Part shown: positions 10,216 to 20,780 of the stretch, piece after piece | Layout of the letters: the number at the start of each line of letters is the position of its first letter | How positions within the stretch are numbered: position 1 is the stretch's first letter | Assembly (NCBI RefSeq): GCF_021462225.1 | Contig: NC_061806.1 | Location: 3,343,234-3,407,233 of the forward strand | Source of the DNA: Girardinichthys multiradiatus | Taxonomy: Eukaryota > Chordata > Actinopteri > Cyprinodontiformes > Goodeidae | Length of the DNA stretch: 64,000 nucleotides | Direction of reading: 5' to 3' | Made by a program: the position numbers and the translations under genes | Notes under the pieces: model-generated | Seen by the model: the letters and a program-made list of their open reading frames with translations, nothing else | Told to the model about the DNA's origin: nothing | The model's database searches: none

Positions 10216-12239
10216 CCAGCAGACTAAATAAATACTTCAAGGCCATTGACATTTTTAGGAAAACAGATTTTTCTGTAAAATTTGTTTTAACGATGAAATT
10301 GAGTTACATTTTCAATAAAACACCTAGGCCATGCAGAGTTATTTTAGGGTAAAAGATGACAAATATATGTGAAATGTAATCCAGTGTCATGATGAAGATA
10401 TTATTGCGCTTCAAAGCCACTTTGCAGTGTTTACTGTCGGTTCTCAGCCGCTGTTGCTGGTTTAGGATTTATTCCCATTTGATGATGGCTGGCCTCTGTT
10501 CGGGGGTTCTCCTGTCAGGAGGCTTCGCATCCGCGGTGGGAAAGAGCAAAAGTTCCAGCTGCGACCTTTAACCTACAGCGGCCTCACATGGCGCTAAAGA
10601 GGTCAACTAATCATGAAATCCCTTAGAAATAAGTGTGCTTATTTACCCTCTGGCAATACTTTTGTTTGGTAATAAGTTAATTATATATATGAGCACATAC
10701 CAGAATACATGCCATCTAATCAGACTTCCTCAGACAAAGAAATTACTTTGAACCTTTTAACTGGAGGTTTGGACATTCCTGCTTTCCCACACAAAGAGTA
10801 TTCCGTATATTTACCCTGCAGCATTTTGAAGCGTTCAGGTTATTGTTTTCTATTCGATCTTAAGAAATAAAATTATAAAGACAAAGCTTTTTTTTTTTTT
10901 AAATTGTCTTTTTGTTATTTTTTATATGAATCAGCCAGCTCTAGGCTATTTTACAGTCTCTTATGGTTGCAGTGTATAGTGCGTCTAATATAATAATCCA
11001 GATACGGAACGTTAAGTGGGGAACACAGTGTTTGGATGGAAAGGCTTTGCTTTACTAAGGAATGAAATACTTTTGGAGAATTTAGTTTGTTATAAATGGT
11101 CTTCATCTGATTTTGTTCTCTATTGTCACTTTTACATTTTGATTGTCTGTATAGGTTCATTTTTATCATTCCGCTTTATTTCAACATCTAACTTTTTCAG
11201 AGACTGAAATAATTTTCGTTCTGATTTTTTTCATTGTTTATTCATTTAATAATTGCAGCTTGAAAGCTGTATTGTCATCACCGGACTATTATTTTACTGT
11301 TCATTGTATCGAACACTAACATTTTTTATGAACAGCATTTTTTAAAGTTCGAGTCTAGCAAATGCAATCTTAGACTGTAAAGACAGCAAAAAACCATGTT
11401 TGATAAGCTCAGAATAAACCTGTAAATGACCAGCAGTTTTTCCCTCTAACAGGACTATAAATTTCTCAAATATTCATGTCACAAATATCCAGTGAAAATC
11501 CGTAGTGATAGCTATCATTTCTCACACATTTTGATAAAACTTAAGGATAAACCTATTAGGTTTGTTTTGTAGTTTTTAAAATAAATAAAGTCACATTTAA
11601 CAGATCATGTATCAATTTTTTTACAACACTAATTATAAAAATGTGCTAATTATTTTCAAAGTCAAGGACAAGCCCCAATATTTTGAAAAGAAATATCGCA
11701 CGTCCATGTCTTCAAACCACTCTGGACATCACTTCAAAAAATGTCCCTTTAATCAAAAATTTGTTGCGTTGTTTATGAAGGTAATTTCTGTAAAGTCTTC
11801 TCATTAAAAAAATATTCAGAATAAAATGTAGTAAAAAATAAATATAAAATTTTCATTTAAGGTGAATAATTTTTTGCCCAGCCGTTTGCAATAGTAAAAT
11901 CATTATTGTGAACATTGACTGACAGATCAAAATGGTGTGTGTTTATTTGACAGAGTATTTAACTGGAGAGCAGGGTTTTTCTTTCTGTTAAAAATTATTT
12001 TGGTAATAATAAATGGAATTAAAGTTAAATAATACCAACTGTAGTATCTTCCACTTTAAATGTGAGTGCAGTCAGTTTCCAGAAAATCCAACTTATTCTA
12101 TTTCATTACTCCTTGAATCTGATTGGATCACAAAGTGAAGCTAATTTTGCTATGCAGACTACTTAGCATTACATTCAATGTACATTTCTGCCCTGAATAT
12201 ACGTTCGTTTTGTTCTGAGTCCTAATACTGTGCCAGCTG

Positions 12240-13050
12240 TTGAATTAATGACTCGGTGTCTATTTTATACTTATGCCCACAGGTTTTTAAAGGCAGGACT
12301 CAGGAAAAGCTAAATAGGTCAGAATGAGATACTGCTGCTCTATTTCTAAAAAGAAACCCCCTAATGGTTCCTTAAGCCCCATTTTGGCCCACTGACCTGT
12401 GCAACTAGAGGACATTAAACTCCTGCTTGTTCTCCTGGTGGAGTATGAGCTGTTTTTTTATATAAGACTGTGGTTATGAAGGCCTCTCTCAGGGTCACAG
12501 GATTGTTGGTTTCTTCGTTTATTTATTGGGGATAATGCAAACCTCCTGGGTGTTAATTAGCAGCTCTGACAACAAGCCCACCATTAATGCATATCCTCAT
12601 CCAGTTTGGATGTTAATTAAGAATGATCAAGGACCTCCTTAACGTAGATGAAATGGGCTTTGCAGGCTGAAGAATGGCTGCATATAATGCTCATAATTTA
12701 GTAAGGAGGATGAACATTATTTAATTACATCAAAATACACCTAAAGATAAAGCTAAATAAATCAGAGGACTACTACCTTAAACAGGCTATGATGCTGCAC
12801 AGGGATGAGTATAGTACAAGCGATGTTGTGATGGGATAATTGGGGCTTTTTTTTGTCTCCAAGGCGTAAGGGTCTCTGATGTGGACATAAAAGGCCATTA
12901 GCACAGCTTGCACACCACGGTAATTTAGTGGATGTGTGAAATGAAAGGGGGATTGGGGGAAATAAAAGTCATGTTCCGCGGTGAAATGAAACAAGAGCTG
13001 TCTGGTGCTGGACGTGTTTAATCAACATGATTAGGACGGTGTTATGGTCC
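12240..13050. promoter_or_regulatory. Candidate conserved non-coding (enhancer) block
   Basis: Repeat-free stretch with clustered homeodomain-type cores: TTAATTAG at 12553-12560, ATTAATG near 12583 and TTAATTAA at 12613-12620, followed by further ordered unique sequence to about 13050. There is no open frame. RAR loci in vertebrates are rich in conserved enhancers, so this is a reasonable candidate. Conservation itself was not tested. Confidence 0.3.
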
Positions 13051-13654
13051 CACCAGGGTTATATATTGATAATGCGTATCAGTTATAGATTCCAGCCTTT
13101 TACTAAATATCAAACACCAACTGGCTCCAGATACATGCATGCTTTCATTTTTCAGAAAAATCACAGAGACTCATCTTTGAGCTTCTCACTGCCTTTCATG
13201 TGACAGAAACCTTAAATATAAGCCTAGTTTGACCTTATCCGTTACTTTAACAGGGCTACCCTAAAAACGACCATTGAATAAATGGTCGTTTTTAATATGG
13301 CTTCAAGCTCAGGGCATCCTTACATCGGGGGTGGCACAAACACAATAAAATGTATCAGTTGAGCTCTAAACTATTTTTGTATTATTTGTTTTCCTGCACC
13401 GCTAATAAAGAGTCTTCATTTCCTGTTATATATCATGTAAGCACTGAAACAAATGGCCTTGTAATGCAGCTGTTTAATGATGCTGAAGAAGGCGCCAGAT
13501 TTACAGCTTCCAAGTCTGTGCTAAATTGTATGGCTATTTTAGTTTTTAAGAACTTGGAGCTACATCTGAACATTTCTAGTTCATAATCCAAAACACTTAT
13601 ACTGATCAAACCTAATATTTAGTCCTCCGTCCTGAACAGAAAATCTTTTGAATG

Positions 13655-13866
13655 GTAAATGGATTTAATTTATATAACACTTTTTCAGTCATGGCGACCA
13701 CTCAAAGCTTGTTACACTAGAGCCATATTCACCCAGTCACAAGCACAAATTCACACAATGATGTGCAGATTGGTAGATGCTTGGGTTCGTACCTTGCCCA
13801 GGGGCACATCAACATAAGGCAAAAGGAAGTTAGAATCAGATTACGAGATGACTACTCTTCTATATA
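13655..13866 (+). repeat. Teleost interspersed repeat copy (GTAAATGGA… family)
   Basis: It begins GGTAAATGGATTTAATTTAT and continues through CACTCAAAGC, CATATTCACCCAGTC, CTTGCCCAGGGGCACAT and GACTACTCTTC. The same order of blocks occurs at 26843-27090 and in part at 15815-15945. Class uncertain (SINE-like or non-autonomous). It abuts the Tc1 derivative that follows. Confidence 0.65.
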
Positions 13867-13868
13867 TA

Positions 13869-14379
13869 CAGTTCAGACCAAAAGTTTGGACACACCTTCT
13901 CAAAGAGTTGTCTTTATTTTCATAACTATGAATATTGTAGCTTCACACTGAAGGCATCAATACTATGAATTAACACATGTGAAATTATACACTGAAACAA
14001 CTGAAAATATGTCTTATATTCTAGGTTCTTCAAAGTAGCCACCTTTTGCTTTGATTACTGCTGAGTAACCTCTGCTGCGGACAATAAGTTCATCCGAGTC
14101 ACCAGCCTCAGAAATCGCAGTTTAACAGCAGCTCAGATTAGAGAACAGGTCAATGCCACACAGAGTTCTAGCAGCATACACATCTCTAGAACAACTGTTA
14201 AGAGGAGACTGTGTGAATCAGGCCTTCATGGTAAAATAGCTGCTAGGAAACCCCTGCTGAGGACAGGCAACAAGCAGAAGAGATTCATATTTTTGATGCC
14301 TTCAGTGTGAAGCTACAATATTCATAGTCATGAAAATAAAGACAATGAGAAGGTGTGTCCAAACGTTTGGTCTGTACTG
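13869..14379 (+). mobile_element. Tc1-like deletion derivative with both inverted termini
   Basis: Left end CAGTTCAGACCAAAAGTTTG and right end CAAACGTTTGGTCTGTACTG are inverted repeats, each flanked by TA (13867-13868 and 14380-14381). The similarity extends inward about 85 bp (TTTATTTTCATAACTATGAA on the left). Between them only the DNA-binding part of the transposase survives (about 14090-14290, with TTVKRRLCESGLHGK readable). The catalytic domain is deleted, so movement would need a transposase in trans. Confidence 0.8.
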
Positions 14380-15814
14380 TATGTAACAACATGTTATTTA
14401 TACCTATTTATAACATGTTGTTACATGATATATATATTAGATGTGTAACAGTACACATATTCGTACAGGTCCGGTAGGCACATGTATCGGACAAATACAG
14501 CGTTGTTTTCTACCTGAGAACATGCAAAATGTTTATGTGCAGAACTAAGTGCGTCATGTAACATTTTGTAACACAACTTTAAAAATTGACAGAGAGGACT
14601 CCCAGCTTTCACTGACCTCTGATCTGTGGGAACATTAAGGTTTCTCCTGCAGCTACAGTGGAGAAAAAAAGGTGCATTTTTCAAGAGCAATAAGATTCAA
14701 AACTCGCCCTGCACAAAACTGAATTCCTCACCTGAAACAACGTCAAACTGAATGTATACATCACTGGTTCTGGAGAAAAATCAGCTGAGGTCCAAATGGC
14801 TATCTGGAGCATCCAATCAGCCTAAAGTGGTACATCTATTAGATGCAAATCAGAGGAATCCCTGTTGATGAGAGGGGATCTTCCCAACAGCTAGGCATGC
14901 TCCGTTCAGGTACAGCTGGGACACTGGGTTGATTTCTTAACATCAACATTGACAATTCTTAGGTGGTTCTATTGTTGTATAATCTATCTGTCCAGGTTCT
15001 GGCTATGCCTGGATAGAATATCCAGATCTGAATATTCATTGAAAAGAGTCCAACCAAATCTCCAGTCAGTTTTAGGTCACATTAAAAATCAAATTAACTT
15101 CAGAAATGCAAAAATATTCTTTGTTTACTGCTGACAGAAGAAAAAAATATATATATTCTTTTTTGTATACATTTTATTATATAGGTTTTATTTAGATTTT
15201 TGTGAAAATGGTTCAATAGCAAAGGCTTGTTCAGGTTGTCATGAATGTAAGAACCAGCACTGCTATGGGTGTTAGCTAAGACAACAATTATGGGGAGCAG
15301 TTGTTACACATAACTTTCCAGCCAGTTTGTATGCAGAGTTTCCATAATGATAACCATGGTTCATAGAGCATGTCCAGTAACATTTCACCAGCAGTATTTT
15401 GAGCTGAGAATGTCAAAGTTTTATGGACCTGTTGGACAACAGCACAAGCTTTTATAGCATCCTGTTACCATGTGGTTGTTGCTGCCAGATTTGAGGAATT
15501 GTTTTCTGCATAATGTTTCCCTGTATGTACACTTCATAAGTAAAAAAAAAAGTAAAAAACAAAACAAAAAACCTCTGTCTTTGACATTGAGCATATAGGA
15601 ATAATTTTGGTAATCCTTACAGAACTAAAACAGAAAAGGTTCTGATTTCATGTAAGACATTGAGGGTAAAATAGGCTTATTTGTCTTTTTATACAGTGGA
15701 TGTAAAGATCTAGTAGATTTAACAGAACTTGATGTTTCACAAACTCTGCTTCATCATCTTTAGACCCAAGACACATTTTTCAAAAATGTGTATTGTACAA
15801 GGCAAGATAATGGT

Positions 15815-15945
15815 GACATCAGCTTTAGCAGACACATTCATACACCGATACATGTGCCATGCCCAGGGGAACACAGAAATGTGGCAGGAGGAAGCTGGAT
15901 TCAAACCCACAACTTTCCAATTAAAAGACAACTACTCTTTTTTTG
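15815..15945 (+). repeat. Partial copy of the GTAAATGGA… interspersed repeat
   Basis: Shares CATTCATACACCGATAC, GCCCAGGGG, GGCAGGAGGAAGCTGGA and GACAACTACTCTT with the copy at 26843-27090. Only the distal half is present. Confidence 0.55.
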
Positions 15946-16562
15946 TCATATGAAAGGGGTGAATTGTTTTTAGGCACATTCCCTCACTGTCACCACATAG
16001 AACCGAAATATGAAATTAGATTTTCTTTCAGATATCAGTTTTCGGCTGCACCCAAAATGTCTGGCAGACTGAGATATGTTCTTTCTGCTGAAACGCCTTT
16101 AAGGCCACAAACACCAGCGGATTCAAAAGAATCCTTTTTTCATTCCAGTGGCCAGATTCTCTGCTCCTTTTCTCAGCTGTCTACCCCTTTATCTTCTGCT
16201 TTTCTGACCATTTGAACTTCCTGGTCACCTTTATGAAAACACCTGAAGTGCTTTCACCTGTCGAGATGGTTGTAGAGTGTTGGCTTAACCCTGTTGTTGT
16301 AGTTGCTGCTGTGGGGTTAAACTGTAGGCAAGTGAGTGCAGGTAAATTTTTTAACCAGCTTGACAACAACTGGTCAGTGATAACGGCTTTTTCTTCAGGT
16401 AAATCCTAACTAGAACTAGAATGGTTATGGTCAATCTGACAGAGAGAGGTATCCCAATCATTGTGGTTTTTAGTATAAAAATGGCCATCAGTGGGCTCTA
16501 GATGGACCAACTGTCTACTTCTAAGGCTAGGCTTAAAACTTTCCTTTTTGATAAAGCTTATA

Positions 16563-17832
16563 CAGGGGTTGGACAATGAAACTGAAACACCTGGTTTTAG
16601 ACCACAATAATTTATTAGTGTGGTGTAGGGCCTCCTTTTGCAGCCAATACAGCGTCAATTCATCTTGGGAATGACATATACAAGTCCTGCACAGTGGTCA
16701 GAGGGATTTTAAGCCATTCTTCTTGCAGGATAGTGGCCAGGTCACTACGTGATACTGGTGGAGGAAAACGTTTCCTGACTCGCTCCTCCAAAACACCCCA
16801 AAGTGGTTCAATAATATTTAGATCTGGTGACTGTGCAGGCCATGGGAGATGTTCAACTTCACTTTCATGTTCATCAAACCAATCTTTCACCAGTCTTGCT
16901 GTGTGTATTGGTGCATTGTCATCCTAATACACGGCACCGCCTTCAGGATACAATGTTTGAACCACTGGATGCACATGGTCCTCAAGAATGGTTCGGTAGT
17001 CCTTGGCAGTGATGCGCCCATCTAGCACAAGTATTGGGCCAAGGGAATGCCATGCTATGGCAGCCCAAACCATCACTGATCCACCCCCATGCCTCACTGT
17101 GGGCATGCAATAGTCTGGGTGGTATGTTTCTTTGGGGTTTCTCCACACCGTAACTCTCCCGGATGTGGGGAAAACAGTAAAGGTGGACTCATCAGAGAAC
17201 AATACATGTTTCACATTGTCCACAGCCCAAGATTTGCGCTCCTTGCACCATTGAAACCGACGTTTGGCATTGGCATGAGTGATCAAAGGTTTGGCTATAG
17301 CAGCCCGGCCGTGTATATTGACCCTGTGGAGCTCCCGACGGACAGTTATGGTGGAAACAGGAGAGTTGAGGTGCACATTTAATTCTGCCGTGATTTGGGC
17401 AGCCGTGGTTTTATGTTTTTTGGATACAATCCGGGTTAGCACCCGCACATCCCTTTCAGACAGCTTCCTCTTGCATGCACAGTTAATCCTGTTGGATGTG
17501 GTTCGTCCTTCTTGGTGGTATGCTGACATTACCCTGGATACCGTGGCTCTTGATACATCACAAAGACTTGCTATCTTGGTCACAGATGCGCCAGCAAGAC
17601 GTCCACCAACAATTTGTCCTCGTTTGAACTCTGGTATGTCACCCATAATGTTGTGTGCATTTCAATATTTTGAGCAAAACTGTGCTCTTACACTGCTAAT
17701 TGAACCTTCACCCTCTGCTCTTACCGGTGCAATGTGCAATCAATGAAGACTGGCTACCAGGCTGGTCCAATTTAGCCATGAAACCTCCCACACTAAAATG
17801 ACAGGTGTTTCAGTTTCATTGTCCAACCCCTG
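16563..17832 (-). mobile_element. Tc1-like DD36E-family transposon, copy A (inactive)
   Basis: 1270 bp with terminal inverted repeats CAGGGGTTGGACAATGAAAC… at both ends and flanking TA (16561-16562, 17833-17834). It inserted at TA inside an L2-type repeat. The minus-strand transposase starts at 17646 and runs 240 codons to a TAG at 16926-16924, where copy C has CAG (Gln241). The frame continues after the stop with the rest of the catalytic domain (16890-16660). The nonsense mutation falls just before the second catalytic aspartate, so the product is inactive. Confidence 0.92.
16924..17646 (-). pseudogene. Transposase of copy A, truncated by a stop codon
   Basis: 240 residues against 343 in the intact copy C. 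Both helix-turn-helix motifs and the first catalytic Asp (in LFSDEST) are present. The second Asp and the Glu lie after the premature stop. Further substitutions relative to copy C indicate decay since insertion. Confidence 0.9.
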
Positions 17833-20177
17833 TAGTTAGAGTAGCTTAGGTTATCCTGAGCTATCTCTGTAGTTATGCTGCTATAGGCTTAGGCTGCTGG
17901 AGGACATAATGACCACTTTCACTCTCCGCTACATTCTCACACTACTCTCCAATTTTTTGCTGTTATTTCAGCTTTTAACTTTGTTCTTTCTTTCTCTTCC
18001 TAGAAGCTACACCTGGCCTGACTCTGTGTCTACCTGTGACACCTTTCTGGAGAGGGGCATCGTCCAAGTTTCTGCTGGCAACAACTTAATGCTCACCCTC
18101 TACCGATGACCCACATGGCCCTGTCAGTGTTTAACCCTTTCTCTCTCCTAGACATGGCAATTGACTGAGCTTTTACTGTAACTAACTATATGTGCTCTCT
18201 TTCAGACTCTAACCTTGAAAACTGGCTCAGAGTTTATCTGTTCTTTCTTTCTAGGTTAAACGACTAAAGGAGCTACATCCATTAACATTTACTTTTCCTT
18301 CCCATAGAAAGTACTCCTGGATCAGTGCTTCTTTGTTCTCTTTGTGTCTCTACTCTGTTCTCTCAAACCCCCAGTCGGTCGTGGCAGATGGCCGCTCACA
18401 CTGAGCCTGGTTCTGCTGGAGGTTTCTTCCTGTTAAAAGGGAGTTTTTCTTCTCCACTGTCACTACATCCATGCTCAGTATGAGAGATTGCTGCAGAGTC
18501 AACACCAGTGACTGTCCACTGTCTCTACATGCTCATCCAGGAGGAGTGAATGCTGGAAGTCACTGACTGAATGCAATCTGCTCGGTTTCCTTAGACAGAA
18601 AAACTTTTTATCCAATTTGAATAAATAACTGAATCTGACTACACTGTTCAATGGTTAGGATTAATTGGAATGTATGAACCTGACTGTTGTGAAGTGCCTT
18701 GAGACGACGTGTTGTGAATTGGCGCTATATAAATAAAACTAAATTGAATTGAATGTGAAATAATGTGAAATGTCATCTGTTTCCTGGACAGAGGAAGGAG
18801 CCCTGTGTACTCAGACTTTCTTTCCCATAGAAAGTGCTCCTGGACCAGTGTTCCGCGTTCTGTGTTTGCTTTCAGTCTTCTCAAACCCCCCAGTTAGTTA
18901 TGGCAGATAGCTGCTCACACATACTGGTTTTGCTCGAGCTTCCTTCCTTTCCACTGTCAATAGACGCTCGCTCAGGAGGCTCAGCTTCCTTACGTAGATA
19001 ACATATTGACGTTATAAATCACATTATTTTTGTCATGTATCACATTTACCGTCAGATCAGACTGTGTCTTTGATTCTAATCTGTCTGTGTGATTCCGTTG
19101 CATTTGTATGATTCTAATTTATTGTGTATTTCTCTATAATTGGAAATGAATTGGACCTGTTTTTCTTGTGAACACCCATAAAGCAAAATGTGAACTGGTT
19201 CTACATCAAGAAGCTGAACTGAATTATACCAGATTTTATCTGCTCCACACTTTTTGCTTCCCTCATTACATCAAGTAAATGACTATTAGGCCATTGTTAA
19301 TATCATGTGTTAGAGCTCTAGAGTAAAATATTCCTCTCTGTGAAAAGTGTTCGTGGAGTAAAGCTGTAATTCGGTGTGCTCTTCGTGAACTTTGACCGTT
19401 TCCTCTGACTGTGACTGCTGGATGTGAGCAGCGCTCTTGCATGGAACACACTTGAAAACTGAACCAAGTGTCAGCAACATGGAGAAGGATGTGTACTGAC
19501 TGGGAGTAATGTTCCCCTAATCCTCTCTGGCTCTGCCAACCAGTTCACACTCAGATTACCAAAGCTTTCTGCTTAACACAAACCAAATAAACCAATACCC
19601 TGAGGAGCTTCAGGAAATGCTTCCCTTCCCATTTCCATGTTTGTCCTTTTATTTATCCTACCTCTGGCAATCTGTTAATTTGTCAGGTTTACCCCAATCC
19701 TGTAATTTATGGTCGCAACTTTGATTTTTTTTTCTATTTAAATTAAAGTCAGTGTTAAATTTAAAGCACACACTGCCATTATCTGCAGCAGAAGAGCAGC
19801 TTTGTCCTAATTTCCAAAGTGGCATTGGTGTGTTAAATTGCCTGTGTGCAGCGCCAGACTTTGCTTCAGGTTCTTTGCCATCTGTTGGTTGTGTGAAGCA
19901 TGTGGGCACAGTTTTACATGTCACTGATTTTCTGACTGGGAGACCTAGATAAAAGGACAAAGAGAGAACAGACAAAGCATGGATCACTGATTCTGTGGAA
20001 CCTTGAGCAAAAATAGCAAGCTTTCACTTAAAACATTAACGAACAAATCTTATTATATGATTGCCTTTCTTTTATTTACAACAGAAGGGAAACAGCTCTG
20101 CAGAGAGTACAGATCAAGGTGCAAATTTAGGTTTAAAATCAAAGTTATAGTTCTAAAGATTTTTATGATTTGGGGTT

Positions 20178-20675
20178 GTTTGGTTTCTGGTTTTTTCTTA
20201 TATGTTTTTCACAGTTTTTGAATCATGCTTCTGATTATTATTTTTCTGGTCATGCTTTAGTTTTTGTCTTCTAGTTCATGTTTTGTCAAGTTTGGTTTTT
20301 GGATCTGGTTATGCTTTAGTTTCATGTTTTTCTAGTTTCTGTTAGTTTGTATTCAAGAGTCTCTGTTTTGCTCCAGCCATGTTTTGTTCTGTCTGTCAAT
20401 TATTCTTTATTTGGTTCACCTGCTCCAAGCTAATCTGTCTTCTTGCTTCACCTGGTTCACACTCCATATATACACACCTGTTCTGTTTATTGCTTGCCTA
20501 AACATTTTCTGGATTGTTCTTTGGATCATGCCAAGCCTGTCTTGCCTGCCCGTTTATTGTTTTGTTCCTGCCTCTTTGTATGAGTGAGTTTTTTGTTAAT
20601 TAAAGAGTTTTTCACTTACCGTCATGCTGCCTGTTAGTCTGCATTGCGGGATCCTCCATTTAGCGAGTCCTGACA
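20178..20675 (+). mobile_element. Solo LTR, Ty3/gypsy type
   Basis: It ends GGATCCTCCATTTAGCGAGTCCTGACA, a 3' end common to fish chromodomain gypsy LTRs (my recollection). It has a TATA-like ATATATA near 20468 and begins near TGTTTGG at about 20178. No internal gypsy sequence is attached. The left edge and the target duplication are not secure. Confidence 0.55.
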
Positions 20676-20780
20676 AGAATATTATTGCACAGAATATACC
20701 TGTCAGTAATATACAATTTGCTTTATTTCTGCACTGAAGTTATAAAGCAAATTGCATAAAATGCATAGAGATGCAAACAC

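Larger units (their letters stand above)
16410..18755 (+). mobile_element. L2-type LINE 3' region / tail, split by a Tc1 copy
   Basis: The 5' piece (about 16410-16562) ends in AAAGCTTA. After the Tc1 element it continues GTTAGAGTAGCTTAGG and runs through the tail block AAGTGCCTTGAGACGACGTG…GGCGCTATATAAATAAA at 18695-18745, ending in ATTGAATTG. The same tail recurs at 63465-63528 (+) and inverted near 61470-62105, with a fragment near 31780-31875. No reverse transcriptase frame is present. The LINE family is assigned from memory of teleost repeats. Confidence 0.6.

Noticed and set aside
17279..17746. 155-codon + strand frame, with similar ones at 52869-53162 and 57149-57728 (minus)
   Set aside because: These are antisense shadows of the same transposase in three copies; recurrence reflects the transposon.
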